A stretch of 64,000 bases of DNA, taken from assembly GCF_008065375.1 (NCBI RefSeq), contig NZ_VJYI01000002.1, positions 434,001 to 498,000 on the forward strand, given 5' to 3'. A model generated the notes under the pieces. It had not been told where the DNA came from. It saw only the letters and a program-made list of their open reading frames with translations, and did no database searches. This document shows, piece after piece, positions 16,384 to 25,345 of this stretch (the stretch's first letter is position 1; each line of letters opens with the position of its first letter). Both the position numbers and the translations under genes were made by a program. Source of the DNA: Nonomuraea sp. SYSU D8015 (GTDB lineage: Bacteria; Actinomycetota; Actinomycetes; Streptosporangiales; Streptosporangiaceae).

Positions 16384-18288
16384 ATGAACCACCAGAACAT
16401 CATGGACCGGCGCGGATTCCTCGCCCGGGCCGCGACCGCGTCCGCCGGGCTCATCGCCGGTCCGGCGGTTCTCTCCTGGCTGCCGGCGTCACCGGCGTCC
16501 GCCGCCGCGAGCGCGGTGCTGCCCTTCGCCGACCACTACAAGACCAACGCCACGGCGAACCTCACCCCCGAGACCAACGCGGCCGTCGCGATCCTCTCGG
16601 ACATGGCGAGGGTCTGGAAGACCGGTACGGCCTGGGACGACGGCACGCCGCTCATGCCCGACGTCCTGCGCGCCAACGTGGGCTACTGCGTCAGGGTCAC
16701 CACGACCCGGACGGACGCGCAGGCCAAGACCGCCTTCATCTTCGACAGGCAGCACCAGAGCTACTCGATCATCGATGGCCTGGGGCCGCTGGCCGCCCTG
16801 TACAAGACCGGCGCCAAGGCGGTCACCAGCATCACCTCGGCGCCGGACGGCACCCCGCCCACCACGATCAGCGATGCCGTGCCGCCGGGCGCGCCCGCCG
16901 GTTCGGCGATCGGCGCCGGCTCCCCCGACTCCGAGCTGGGCAAAGTGGTGCAGCTCGTCAACACTCTTCGCGGCGCGCACTCGTCGAGCAACCCGAGCAA
17001 GTTCGCCTTCCAGTACCCGCGTCCGTGGCGGCTCACGAACGACAGCAGGGTCGTGGACACGGGGAAGAAGGACGACCTGGGCTACCCGGTCTACGACTCC
17101 GACGTGGTCGTCGCCCCGCAGCTCCTGCGCCAGCGCGCGACCAATCCGGCCGAGGACGGCGGGTACGTCAGCGGGCACGCCAACGCCGTTTTCCTGGCCG
17201 CCCTGGCCTTGGCCTACGCCGTCCCCGAGCGCTTCCAGGAGCTCCTCACCCGCGCCTTCGAGGTGGGCCATTCCCGCATCGTCGCCGGCATGCACTCCCC
17301 CGTGGACGTCGTCGGCGGCCGCATCCTCGCCACCGCGCTGGCCGCGGCCATCCTGAACGACCCGGCGAACGCCGAGCTCAAGGCCGCCGCCCGCAGCCAG
17401 GCGGCCGCGTACTTGCAGGCGAAGACCGGCATCACGGCCGACACGCTGCACGCCCACGCGCACTCGGCCGGCCCGGCCGCCGACCCGTACGCCGACCGCG
17501 AGGCCAACAGGCGCTACGTCACCCCCCGCCTCACCTACATCCTCCCGAGGCGCGGCAGGTACGTCGCGATGGAGGTGCCCAAGGGCGCCGAAGCGCTGCT
17601 GGAGACCCGATTTCCGTACCTCGGCGCGGCCGGCCGCCGGGAGGTGCTCCGCACCACCGCGCTGCCGTCGGGGTACGTCATCCTCGACGGCCCCGAGCCG
17701 TGGGGACGCCTGAACCTCTTCGCCGCCGCGGACGGCTACGGCGCGTTCGACGGCGACGTGACCGTGACCATGAACGCCTCCGACGGCGGCTTCAGCGCGG
17801 CCGACACCTGGCGCAACGACATCGGCGGCCGTGGCGGCCTCACCAAGACGGGCACCGGCGCGCTGACCCTCACGGGCGACAACCGCTACACGGGCGGAAC
17901 CTCCGTCGAGGCGGGCACGCTGGTGGCCGGCTCGCCGGACGCCCTCGGCCGCGGTCCCGTCACCGTGCGCGGCGGCCGGCTGGCCGTGACGGCGGCCGGC
18001 GTCCGGGTGCGGGACGGCTACCGCCAGTCGTCCGGCGGCGTGCTGGAGGTGACGCTCTCCGCCGACTGGGCGATTCCGCTCACGGTGGCCGGAGAGGTCG
18101 TGCTCGACCAGGGCAGCGTGCTGCAGATCAAGCTGGACGGCGCTCCCCGTCCGGGCAAGGTCGTCCAGGTGATCCGCGGCGGCCGGCTGCAGGGCAGGTT
18201 CGGCACCGTCACGGTCGACGCCGCCGGAATCGAGGCCGTGCCGCTCTACACGGCCCACGGTCTCTCCGTCCGCCTCGTGGCCCGGTAG
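16384..18288 (+). CDS. Tat-exported PAP2 acid phosphatase with beta-repeat tail
   Basis: A 634-aa secreted protein. The start at 16384 has GGAGAG upstream; the signal has the Tat motif DRRGFLARA with an Ala-rich cleavage region near residue 45. The PAP2/vanadium-haloperoxidase-like active site is present: K-x6-RP in KFAFQYPRPW, the SGH motif in GGYVSGHAN, and SR-x5-H in GHSRIVAGMHSPVD. The C-terminal 150 residues hold an autotransporter-associated beta-strand repeat (GGLTKTGTGALTLTGDN, TSVEAGTLVAG), odd for a Gram-positive. Probably a cell-wall-associated or secreted phosphatase. Confidence 0.85.
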   Translation: MNHQNIMDRRGFLARAATASAGLIAGPAVLSWLPASPASAAASAVLPFADHYKTNATANLTPETNAAVAILSDMARVWKTGTAWDDGTPLMPDVLRANVGYCVRVTTTRTDAQAKTAFIFDRQHQSYSIIDGLGPLAALYKTGAKAVTSITSAPDGTPPTTISDAVPPGAPAGSAIGAGSPDSELGKVVQLVNTLRGAHSSSNPSKFAFQYPRPWRLTNDSRVVDTGKKDDLGYPVYDSDVVVAPQLLRQRATNPAEDGGYVSGHANAVFLAALALAYAVPERFQELLTRAFEVGHSRIVAGMHSPVDVVGGRILATALAAAILNDPANAELKAAARSQAAAYLQAKTGITADTLHAHAHSAGPAADPYADREANRRYVTPRLTYILPRRGRYVAMEVPKGAEALLETRFPYLGAAGRREVLRTTALPSGYVILDGPEPWGRLNLFAAADGYGAFDGDVTVTMNASDGGFSAADTWRNDIGGRGGLTKTGTGALTLTGDNRYTGGTSVEAGTLVAGSPDALGRGPVTVRGGRLAVTAAGVRVRDGYRQSSGGVLEVTLSADWAIPLTVAGEVVLDQGSVLQIKLDGAPRPGKVVQVIRGGRLQGRFGTVTVDAAGIEAVPLYTAHGLSVRLVAR

Positions 18289-18364
18289 GCGCGTGGTCCG
18301 CCCTCGGCACGCGTCGGCAGGGCGCGCCTTGCGCGGGTGGGCCGGTGGGAAGCCGATAAATGCC

Positions 18365-18392
18365 TTGCCTCCGCTTGGTCACGCCATAAGGT
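18365..18392 (+). promoter_or_regulatory. Candidate promoter of the LacI-type regulator
   Basis: TTGCCT (18365-18370) and TAAGGT (18387-18392) are spaced by 16 nt, about 26 nt before the start codon at 18419. A strong GGGGGAAAGG ribosome binding site lies between. Sequence-based inference. Confidence 0.4.
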
Positions 18393-18418
18393 GAATGTCG
18401 GGGCGTTAGGGGGAAAGG

Positions 18419-19432
18419 ATGTCACGCAGTCCACGGCGTACCACGTTGGCCACCGTGGCCGCTTCGGCCGGCGTGTCCGTGGCCACCGTGTCCAAGGTGC
18501 TCAACGGTCGTCAGGACGTGGCGCCGACCACTCGGTCGCTGGTGCAGTCCCTGCTGCAGGATCACGGTTACGTTCCGCGCCCGTCGCGCCGCGGCAAGGC
18601 GGAGACGGCCGCCACGGTCGAGATGTGGGTGGACGAGCTGTGCTCCTACTCCGTGGAGATCATCAAGGGCACGATCGAGGCCGGAGCCCAGTCGGGCGTG
18701 GCCGTCATCGTCGGCAACACGCCCGAGACGGCCGGCGGCGCCATCTCCTGGGCCCGTGACCTGGTCTCCGCCGGACGCCGCGCGGTGATCACTCTTGGCA
18801 CCGGCCCGACCCCGGCCCAGCTCGCCGCGCTCTCACGGGCTCGCTTACCCGTGGTCGTCATCGACCCGCTCAACCTGCCGGACAGCCCCGTGATGAGTGT
18901 GGGCTGCACCAACTTCGCCGGCGGTCTGTCCGCCACGCAGCATCTGCTGGAACTCGGCCACCGCCGCATCGCCTACATCGGAGGCCCCGAGACCACGGCC
19001 GTCAACCAGGCACGCATGCACGGCTATCGCGCCGCCATGGAGAGCGCGGGCGTGCCCGTGCGCCCCGAATACGTCCTGACTCCGGGCTTCTGCTACCCCC
19101 ACGGGGTGGAAGGAGGAGCCGTCCTGCTCGATCTGGACCCGGCGCCGACGGCCATCTTCGCCGCCGGAGAGGAGAGCGCCCTCGGCGCCGTCCAGGCCGC
19201 CAGGGCCCGGGGCCTGCGCGTTCCCCAAGACCTCAGCGTCGTCGGCTTCGACGACACCGACCTCTCCACCATGACCTCACCGCAGCTGACCACCGTACGG
19301 CAGCCACTGCGCGAGATGGGCATCGTCGCTCTGCGCACCGCGCTGCGCCTGGCGGCCGGCGAGACGATCGAGGCCCGCCACATCGAGCTCGCCACCGAAC
19401 TCGTCGTCCGCGACTCGGCCGTGCCCGCCTGA
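18419..19432 (+). CDS. LacI-family transcriptional regulator
   Basis: A 337-aa repressor. The N-terminal LacI HTH reads TLATVAASAGVSVATVSKVL with hinge helix residues NGRQDVAPTTR. The periplasmic-binding-protein-like sensor domain follows (AVIVGNTPETAGG, GHRRIAYIGG, LSVVGFDDTDL). The gene lies upstream of a DUF72 gene and the xylose catabolic genes, both on the other strand, so a role in controlling xylose use is plausible. The ligand cannot be deduced from sequence. Confidence 0.92.
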   Translation: MSRSPRRTTLATVAASAGVSVATVSKVLNGRQDVAPTTRSLVQSLLQDHGYVPRPSRRGKAETAATVEMWVDELCSYSVEIIKGTIEAGAQSGVAVIVGNTPETAGGAISWARDLVSAGRRAVITLGTGPTPAQLAALSRARLPVVVIDPLNLPDSPVMSVGCTNFAGGLSATQHLLELGHRRIAYIGGPETTAVNQARMHGYRAAMESAGVPVRPEYVLTPGFCYPHGVEGGAVLLDLDPAPTAIFAAGEESALGAVQAARARGLRVPQDLSVVGFDDTDLSTMTSPQLTTVRQPLREMGIVALRTALRLAAGETIEARHIELATELVVRDSAVPA

Positions 19433-19453
19433 CGGCAAGGCTCGTTCGACGCG

Positions 19454-20332
19454 TCACTCCTGCGGGATCAGGCGAGCCAGCTGCGAGGCGTTGACCTGCG
19501 CGTAGTCGCGGTAGCAGTTGTTCATGAGAACGTGGGTCGCCTCGGTGTCCTCGGCGAGGCGCCGTAGTTTGGGCGCCCACTCCCGCAGCTCATCCTCCTG
19601 GTAGAGATACCCGAACCGTTCGTGGATGTCCTTGCTGGTCCATTTCTTCGAATGGCCGTGGAACCGCACCACGGCCAGGTCCGCGGTGGCGGCGAGCACG
19701 GGCGGGATGGAGTCGGGGTAGCCCTGCGGCATGTCCACGCTCACGTACGGCAGCCCGTACGAGGTGAGGAAATCCAGCGTCTCGGCCTGGTTGTCCTCGC
19801 TCATCCAGGTGTGGTTGCGGAACTCGACGCAGATCCGCAGCGGATCGCAGCGCGCCTTGCACTCCAGGATGTACTCCTTGTTGCGCTTGCCGATGGGGAA
19901 CCAGCGCGGGAACTGGAACAGGATCGCGCCCAGCCGGCCCGACTCGTGCAGCGGCGCCAACGCCGTCAGGAACCGGTCCCACACCTCCTCGACCGCCTTC
20001 GGGTCCAGGTCGCGCAGGTAGAGGTTCTTCTTCGGCTCCCCGAGGCGCTCCCGCAGGTCCTTGTACAGCGCCGTCGGCTTGGTCGGATGCTGGGTCAGCA
20101 GTGAGAACGCCTTGATGTGGAAGGTAAATTGGGCGGGAGTGCGGTCCCGCCACAGCGAAACCGTGCTTTCGGCGGGCGGCGAATAGTAGGACGAATCCAC
20201 CTCTACCAAGGGGAACTGGCTCGCATAGTAGCGCAGCCTGTCTTCCGCGGACGTGACGTCGTCGGGATACCACCCCGAGGCGAGCAGCGTCCTGTCGGTC
20301 CACGAAGCGGTGCCCACCAGGATCCGGCCCAT
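19454..20332 (-). CDS. DUF72 (YecE-like) protein
   Basis: A 292-aa protein of the DUF72 TIM-barrel family. It starts MGRILVGTASWTDRTLL and includes the family motifs EVDSSYYSPP, FTFHIKAFSLLTQH, GAILFQFPRWFP, CVEFRNHTWM and VVRFHGHSKKW. Length and motif order match full-length members. Molecular function is unknown. It is convergent with the LacI gene and downstream of xylB on the same strand, separated by a strong terminator at 20584-20615. Confidence 0.88.
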   Translation of the reverse strand: MGRILVGTASWTDRTLLASGWYPDDVTSAEDRLRYYASQFPLVEVDSSYYSPPAESTVSLWRDRTPAQFTFHIKAFSLLTQHPTKPTALYKDLRERLGEPKKNLYLRDLDPKAVEEVWDRFLTALAPLHESGRLGAILFQFPRWFPIGKRNKEYILECKARCDPLRICVEFRNHTWMSEDNQAETLDFLTSYGLPYVSVDMPQGYPDSIPPVLAATADLAVVRFHGHSKKWTSKDIHERFGYLYQEDELREWAPKLRRLAEDTEATHVLMNNCYRDYAQVNASQLARLIPQE

Positions 20333-20336
20333 GCCT

Positions 20337-20530
20337 CACCCGTACCCGAACGCTCCCTGCCGAGACCTGCCCTCCAGGTCCGCGACGTCCTCGCCGACGC
20401 TCTCCCAGAGCCTGAACACCCGGTCCGAGATCTCGCATCATCTCGTCCGGCGTGGCCATGAGGGCCAGGCGTCCTTCTGCGAGCACGATCCTCTTGAGCG
20501 CCGAGCCCGGCGGGAGCGTGGCTCGTCACG
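20337..20530 (-). pseudogene. Possible short frameshifted ORF
   Basis: Between xylB and the DUF72 gene the minus strand encodes GSALKRIVLAEGRLALMATP and PDEMMRDLG in one frame. A second frame continues with RVFRLWESVGEDVADLEG up to the stop at 20337. Joining them needs one indel near 20425. The composition is protein-like in both parts, but no family is recognised and no clear start was found. It may be a broken small gene or chance. Confidence 0.3.
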
Positions 20531-20583
20531 CCGCTGAGCTCGAGGACGGTCGCCGTCGTATTCGGCGCGTGCGTTCCTCCCGG

Positions 20584-20615
20584 GCCAGGCGCACGGGTAT
20601 GTCCGTGCGCCTGGC
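20584..20615 (-). terminator. Strong hairpin terminator after xylB
   Basis: A perfect 13-bp stem (20584-20596 with 20603-20615) with a 6-nt loop, 12 nt beyond the xylB stop codon. There is no U-tract on the minus strand, as is common for actinobacterial intrinsic terminators. Confidence 0.75.
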
Positions 20616-20626
20616 GCCGGGCACTG

Positions 20627-22075
20627 TCAGTCCAGGATGTGGCCGGTGGCTCGGGCGTAGCGGTGGCGGATCTCGGGGACCGCCTCCCCCTCATACGTCG
20701 CCGTGTCCTCCGACCGCCAGTCCGGCGTGGTCAGGAGCGTGGCGGCCTGGTGGGCGGCGCCGTTGGCGACGTATTCGGCGGGCGGCGGCACCGTGATCGG
20801 GACACCGAAGATCGTCGGGGCGATGCGGCGGACGGCCTCCGAGCGGGCGGCGCCGCCGATCAGCAGCACCCGCTCCGGCCGCAGGGCCAGCGCGTCCAGG
20901 GCGTCGGCCAGGCCGCACAGCATGCCCTCGATGGCCGCCCGCGCCAGGTGGGCGGGGGTGGAGGTGGCCAGCGTCAGGCCATGGATGGAGCCGGTCGCGG
21001 TCGGGCGGTTGGGGGTGCGCTCTCCCTCCAGGTACGGCACCAGCGTCAGCCCGCCCGCCCCCGGAGGCGCCTGGAGCGCGAGGTCGCTCAACTCGTCGAG
21101 GCCGACCCCGGCGATGCGGGCGGCGGCGTCCATGACCCTGGCGGCGTTGAGCGTGCACACCAGCGGCAGGAAGCGCCCCGTCGCGTCGGCGAAGCCGGCC
21201 ACCGCGCCCGAGGGGTCGGCGCTGGGCGACTCGGCGACCGCGAAGACCGTCCCCGACGTGCCCAGGGACACCACGACGTCGCCGGAGCGGGCGCCCACGC
21301 CGAGTGCGGCGGCCATGTTGTCGCCGGTGCCCGGAGCGATCAGCACCCGTCCGGAGCCGGGCGCGCCCTCCCCGCCCGTGACCGTGGCGACGACCTCGTC
21401 TGCCGGCCCCAGCACCCGAGGCAACAGCGGCACCGATCCGAAGGCGGCCTTCAGCAGGTCGGTGCGGTAGGACCCGGTCGAGGGCGACCAGTAGCCCGTG
21501 CCGGAGGCGTCGCCGCGGTCCGTGGTGAGGTGGTCGAGGGGCGGCGTCGGGGCATCCTGCCACGCGGCTGGGGAGAAGGGCGCTCCCGAGGCCAGCGCGC
21601 CGGCCAGCCGCCATGTGAGCCAGTCGTGCGGCAGGCACACCGCCGCTGTGCGCCGGGCGTTGTCCGGCTCGTGCTCGGCGAGCCACCGCAGCTTGGTCAC
21701 GGTGAACGACGCCACCGGCACCAACCCCACGGCGTCGGCCCACGCCTGCGGCCCGCCCAGCTCCTTGATCAGGTCGGTGGCGGCCTGGGCGGAGCGGGTG
21801 TCGTTCCACAGGAGGGCGTCGCGTACGACATTTCCGGATTCGTCCAGGCAGACCATGCCGTGCTGCTGCCCCGCGACGCTGATGGCCGCGACGCCGTCAA
21901 GCCCACCGGCCTCCTCGAGGGCCTGCAGCAACGCCGTCCACCAGTGAGACGGGTGCACCTCGGTGCCGTCCGGGTGGCGGGCCCGGCCCTCGCGCACCAG
22001 CGCGCCCGTCTCCGCGTCACGAATGACGACCTTGCAACTCTGCGTCGAAGAATCGACCCCAGCGACCAGCGTCAC
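20627..22075 (-). CDS. xylB: Xylulokinase
   Basis: A 482-aa FGGY-family sugar kinase that phosphorylates D-xylulose to xylulose 5-phosphate. N-terminal phosphate motif: [16 protein letters not shown]. The sugar-binding stretch is [15 protein letters not shown] with LLWNDTRS. The adenosine-side motif is [16 protein letters not shown]. Length matches XylB. The GTG start at 22075 overlaps the xylA stop (GTGA), giving translational coupling. A strong terminator follows at 20584-20615. Confidence 0.95.
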   Translation of the reverse strand: MTLVAGVDSSTQSCKVVIRDAETGALVREGRARHPDGTEVHPSHWWTALLQALEEAGGLDGVAAISVAGQQHGMVCLDESGNVVRDALLWNDTRSAQAATDLIKELGGPQAWADAVGLVPVASFTVTKLRWLAEHEPDNARRTAAVCLPHDWLTWRLAGALASGAPFSPAAWQDAPTPPLDHLTTDRGDASGTGYWSPSTGSYRTDLLKAAFGSVPLLPRVLGPADEVVATVTGGEGAPGSGRVLIAPGTGDNMAAALGVGARSGDVVVSLGTSGTVFAVAESPSADPSGAVAGFADATGRFLPLVCTLNAARVMDAAARIAGVGLDELSDLALQAPPGAGGLTLVPYLEGERTPNRPTATGSIHGLTLATSTPAHLARAAIEGMLCGLADALDALALRPERVLLIGGAARSEAVRRIAPTIFGVPITVPPPAEYVANGAAHQAATLLTTPDWRSEDTATYEGEAVPEIRHRYARATGHILD

Positions 22076-23217
22076 CCACGAACTCCTAACAAGTGCTCCA
22101 GCGCCAGCTGGTTGAGATGCGTGAAATGGTATCCGCGCCGCGCCGCAGCGTCGGGATCGAACTCGTCTCGGGCCAGGTCGGCCAGCGTCTCGCCGCGGTT
22201 GAGCGTGGGCAGGCCGAGCTCCTCGACACGAGAGGCGCGCAGGGCCTCCCGCACCTCCGGATCAGCCCGGAAATTACGCGCTTTCTCGCGAAGGATCAGA
22301 TATGTCCGCATATTGGCGGCGGCTGACACCCACACGTCCGCGGGGTCCTCCGTACGCAGCGGCTTGTAGTCGAAGTGGCGCGGCCCGTCGTAGCCGCCGT
22401 GCTCCAGCAGGTCGACCAGGAAGAAGGCGCTCATCACGTCGCCGTGCCCGAAGATCAGGTCCTGGTCGAAGCGGGGCCCGTGCTGCCCGTTGAGGTCGAT
22501 GTGGAACAGCTTGCCGTGCCACAGCGCCTGCGCGATGCCGTGCACGAAGTTGAGCCCGGCCATCTGCTCATGGCCGACCTCGGGGTTGAGCCCGACCATG
22601 TCGGGGTGTTCAAGCTCGCTGATGAACGCCAGCGCGTGCCCGATCGTCGGCAGCAGGATGTCGCCGCGCGGCTCGTTGGGCTTGGGCTCGATGGCGAAGC
22701 GGATGTCGTAGTCGCGCTCGCGGACGTAGCCGCACAGCAGGTCGATGGCCTCCTTGTAGCGCCCGAGCGCGGCCCGCACGTCCTTGGCCGCGTCGGACTC
22801 GGCGCCCTCGCGGCCGCCCCAGCACACGTAGGTGGTGGCGCCCAGGGAGGCGGCCAGGTCGAGGTTGCGCATCACCTTGCGCAGGGCGTATCGCCGCACG
22901 TCGCGGTCGTTGCTGGTGAACGCGCCGTCGCGGAAGACGGGGTGGGTGAACAGGTTGGTGGTGGCCATGGGCACTTTCAGCCCGGTCTCGGCAAGCGCTT
23001 TCCGAAACGCCGCGATCGCCCTGTCACGATCGGACTCGACGGCGAGCAGGTCGTCGTCGTGGAAGGTGACGCCATAGGCCCCCAGCTCGGCCAGCCGGTG
23101 CACGCTCTCGACGGGGTCAAGGGGAGCACGGGTCGCGTCTCCGAACGGGTCGCGCGCCTGCCAGCCGACCGTCCACAGACCGAACGTGAATCGATCATCA
23201 GGGGTTGGCTCGTACAT
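22072..23217 (-). CDS. xylA: Xylose isomerase
   Basis: A 381-aa class I (short, actinobacterial) xylose isomerase converting D-xylose to D-xylulose. Motifs: [15 protein letters not shown] (His base with Asp partner), [27 protein letters not shown] (metal-binding Glu), [16 protein letters not shown] and [19 protein letters not shown] at 23217 is preceded by AAGGGGAGC. xylB is coupled downstream. The unit continues upstream into a 62-aa ORF and a MarR gene with gaps of about 30 nt, so transcription could begin before either. Confidence 0.96.
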   Translation of the reverse strand: MYEPTPDDRFTFGLWTVGWQARDPFGDATRAPLDPVESVHRLAELGAYGVTFHDDDLLAVESDRDRAIAAFRKALAETGLKVPMATTNLFTHPVFRDGAFTSNDRDVRRYALRKVMRNLDLAASLGATTYVCWGGREGAESDAAKDVRAALGRYKEAIDLLCGYVRERDYDIRFAIEPKPNEPRGDILLPTIGHALAFISELEHPDMVGLNPEVGHEQMAGLNFVHGIAQALWHGKLFHIDLNGQHGPRFDQDLIFGHGDVMSAFFLVDLLEHGGYDGPRHFDYKPLRTEDPADVWVSAAANMRTYLILREKARNFRADPEVREALRASRVEELGLPTLNRGETLADLARDEFDPDAAARRGYHFTHLNQLALEHLLGVRG

Positions 23218-23243
23218 ATCCCCGATGCTCCCCTTGGGATCAG

Positions 23244-23253
23244 TTGTTCACAA
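23244..23253. promoter_or_regulatory. Weak candidate operator before xylA
   Basis: A short palindrome TTGTTCACAA, with complementary TTGT/ACAA arms around two central bases, lies 27-36 nt before the xylA ATG and overlaps the stop of the 62-aa ORF. It could be a half-turn repressor site, for example for the LacI regulator nearby. Too short to be sure. Confidence 0.25.
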
Positions 23254-23436
23254 GCCCGAGGGGTCGCGCCCCACGCTGATCTCTTCCGCGATCTTGCGTA
23301 TTTCCGCCACCTCGAGGCCGGGAGCCTTGGGCAGGTCGCGCAACAACGCGTCCATGACCACGGGCACGGGCTGGCCGGCGAACCGGCTCGCAATGCCATG
23401 GACCGCCCTGAACAGCGCCTCTTCGGTGTCGTGCAT
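23248..23436 (-). CDS. Small hypothetical protein (62 aa)
   Basis: A 62-aa protein beginning MHDTEEALFRAVHGIASRF and continuing with PVPVVMDALLRDLPKAPGL. The second ATG at 23436 is chosen because GAGGAG then sits 6 nt upstream; the ATG at 23442 would abut it. The sequence is mostly helical and soluble, with no recognised family. It lies between the MarR gene and xylA on the same strand with gaps of about 30 nt, so it is probably co-transcribed. Confidence 0.55.
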   Translation of the reverse strand: MHDTEEALFRAVHGIASRFAGQPVPVVMDALLRDLPKAPGLEVAEIRKIAEEISVGRDPSGL

Positions 23437-23468
23437 CGGCATCTCCTCGTTCGGGTACGCGGAGAACG

Positions 23469-23960
23469 CTACGGCCTCCGCACGACAGTTTCTCGCTCTC
23501 CCTCCCGCGTGTTCGGGTCGGCCGCGTGGATGACGGCCGAACAGATCTCGTCCAGCTCGCGTACCTGCTGGGGTTCGAGCACGTCGAACAGCGTCCGCCG
23601 GACCTCCTCGACGTGCCCGGGAGCGGCGGCGGCGAGCGCGGCGTACCCCTCGTCGGTGAGGACGGCGAAGTTGCCACGGCGGTCGTCGGGGCAGCGCTCG
23701 CGGCGCACCCATCCGCGCTCCTCCAGGCGCGCCACGGCGTGCGAGAGCCGGCTCTGGGAGCTCTGCGCCCTGGTGGCGAGCTCGCTCATCCTCATCGTCC
23801 GCCCAGGCGCCTCGGAGAGACGCACGAGGATCACGTAGTAGGTGTGCGGCATGCCCGCGTCCCGCTGGAGCTGGCGGTCGAGGGCCTCGTTGATCAGCTG
23901 GGTCGCCGTCATGAACTTCCGCCAGGTCCGCTGCTCGTCCTCATCCAGCCATCGGGTCAT
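23469..23960 (-). CDS. MarR-family transcriptional regulator
   Basis: A 163-aa MarR protein. ATG 23960 (MTRWLDEDEQRTWRKFM) is preferred to a TTG at 23969. The winged helix is at about 55-120: MRMSELATRAQSSQSRLSHA (recognition), then RLEERGWVRRERCPDDRRGN (wing). Dimer helices flank it. It diverges from the VOC gene at 24023 with only 62 bp between them. That is the usual arrangement for a MarR repressor controlling itself and the adjacent oxygenase or VOC gene. Confidence 0.9.
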   Translation of the reverse strand: MTRWLDEDEQRTWRKFMTATQLINEALDRQLQRDAGMPHTYYVILVRLSEAPGRTMRMSELATRAQSSQSRLSHAVARLEERGWVRRERCPDDRRGNFAVLTDEGYAALAAAAPGHVEEVRRTLFDVLEPQQVRELDEICSAVIHAADPNTREGERETVVRRP

Positions 23961-24022
23961 GGGTCCCAATTTAGTTGAACTCTCATATACTTAGGGCCGG
24001 ATTCTGCTGAAAGGGGATCACC

Positions 24023-24532
24023 ATGCCGGTCCAGCGGCTCAACCACGCGGTCCTGTACGTCCGCGACGTGGAGCGCAGCGTCGCCTTCTACCGCGAGGCC
24101 CTCGGCTTCGAGGTGGTGATGGGCATGCGCGGCGCCGCCTTCCTCCAGGCGCCAGGCTCGACGAACGACCACGACCTGGGCCTGTTCCAGATCGGCGAGA
24201 ACGCCGCTCCGTCGCCGGCCGGCCGCACCTCCGTGGGGCTCTACCACCTCGCCTGGGAGGTCGACACCCTCGCCGAGCTGGAGCGGATCGCCGCCAAGCT
24301 GACCGAACTGGGCGCGCTGGTCGGCGCGTCCGACCACAGCACCACCAAGGCGCTCTACGCCAGGGACCCCGACGGGCTGGAGTTCGAGGTGTCGTGGCTG
24401 GTGCCGGCCTCGCTGCTGACCGACGAGACCCTGGCCGGGCGCGCCGGCATCCGCCCGCTGGACCTCAGGGCCGACAAGGAGCGCTACGGCGCGGAAACGC
24501 GCGGCGGCGTGGGCGTGTCGATCCCGGCCTGA
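24023..24532 (+). CDS. VOC / glyoxalase-like ring-cleavage-type protein
   Basis: A 169-aa vicinal-oxygen-chelate protein with paired beta-alpha-beta-beta-beta modules: LNHAVLYVRDVERSVAFYRE and GLYHLAWEVDTLAELERI. Candidate metal ligands are His in LNH, His in YHLAWEV and Glu in DPDGLEFEVSW, which form the 2-His-1-Glu triad of extradiol-type VOC enzymes. AAGGGG precedes the ATG. The divergent MarR regulator suggests induction by an aromatic or electrophilic compound. The substrate is unknown. Confidence 0.85.
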   Translation: MPVQRLNHAVLYVRDVERSVAFYREALGFEVVMGMRGAAFLQAPGSTNDHDLGLFQIGENAAPSPAGRTSVGLYHLAWEVDTLAELERIAAKLTELGALVGASDHSTTKALYARDPDGLEFEVSWLVPASLLTDETLAGRAGIRPLDLRADKERYGAETRGGVGVSIPA

Positions 24533-24573
24533 AGTACCGTAGATATGTCCGGCTTCTGCCACGGAGAGCGGTC

Positions 24574-24816
24574 ATGCCTAGCGATCCTGATCACGTGCTC
24601 GACGCCATCGACGGTGTCGTCGACGAGTGGGAGACGCTGAGCGCCGACGCCATGCGCTGGGCGCCTCCCGAGAACAAGAGTCCCGACTTCATGACGGAGA
24701 TGACCGAGATCTTCAGTCCTCTGGTCAACGCGTTCTCCCAGGCGCTGCGGCCGGTCAGCGACGCGTTCGAGCGTGTCCTGCACGCCTTCGACGAAGACGA
24801 CGACCGACGCGACTGA
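24574..24816 (+). CDS. Small acidic hypothetical protein (80 aa)
   Basis: The start at 24574 has GGAGAG 6 nt upstream; the longer open frame to 24394 overlaps the VOC gene and is not used. The protein is acidic and helical (MPSDPDHVLDAIDGVVDEWE, ending AFDEDDDRRD). No family is recognised. It is 41 bp downstream of the VOC gene and could be co-transcribed. Confidence 0.6.
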   Translation: MPSDPDHVLDAIDGVVDEWETLSADAMRWAPPENKSPDFMTEMTEIFSPLVNAFSQALRPVSDAFERVLHAFDEDDDRRD

Positions 24817-25097
24817 CGCGGCCGACGCGGCCGCCCGTGACCGCCGCGCCTGCCGCCACCGCGCCTGTTATCGCCGCGCCCGTCACCGCCGCGCCTGCCG
24901 CCGGCCGGCCGTGGCCGTCTCGGCCGGCCGTCGCACGGCGCCTTCGGCGTGCTGCAGGCCGAACACCGAGCCCCCGTAGGCCTCGCATGTTCCGCCAGAA
25001 GGAGTGCTCGGTCTAGGCGCTCCTGCTTTCCTCGACCTGCTTCGGCGGGTGCCCGCATCGCCGCCCGCACGGCGTCATCCCGGGAATCGATCGTTGG
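24817..25097. other. Non-coding GC-rich stretch with degenerate short repeats
   Basis: No gene is supported here. From 24817 to about 24910 there are imperfect copies of a CGCCGCGCCTG-like unit, which open all frames and produce artefact ORFs on both strands. The rest, to about 25097, shows no conserved protein pattern and leads into the truncated pxpC fragment, so it probably marks one edge of a deletion. Confidence 0.5.
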
Positions 25098-25345
25098 ACC
25101 AGCGCTCGCGGCACTGTGCGCGGAGCCGTACGAGGTGATCCTCGACAGCGACCGCGTGGGGATGCGGCTGCGCGGCGCGCACCTGGCCAGGGCCCGCGAC
25201 GGGGAGCTGCCCAGCGAGGGCGTGGTGCCGGGGGCGTTGCAGGTGCCGCCGTCCGGCCAGCCCACGCTCTTCCTGGCCGACCATCCGGTGACCGGCGGCT
25301 ACCCGGTGATCGCGGTGGTGTGCGACATCGACCGCGCCGCTCAGC
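25098..25345 (+). pseudogene. C-terminal fragment of 5-oxoprolinase subunit C / biotin-dependent carboxyltransferase
   Basis: Frame 1 encodes the C-terminal signature of the PxpC/KipA family: [20 protein letters not shown], then the hallmark [20 protein letters not shown], then [17 protein letters not shown]. The N-terminal two-thirds, including the usual start, is missing, and the last residues are also lost. The preceding sequence in frame is not family-like. This is a truncated remnant of an ATP-dependent 5-oxoproline hydrolysis gene. Confidence 0.8.

Noticed and set aside
20639..22369. 576-aa plus-strand ORF opposite xylB
   Set aside because: Shadow ORF caused by GC3 bias; xylB on the other strand has full FGGY motifs.
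24817..24920. Degenerate CGCCGCGCCTG repeats as a possible regulatory array
   Set aside because: Copies are too irregular and short to support a defined element; more likely low-complexity GC-rich DNA at a deletion edge.
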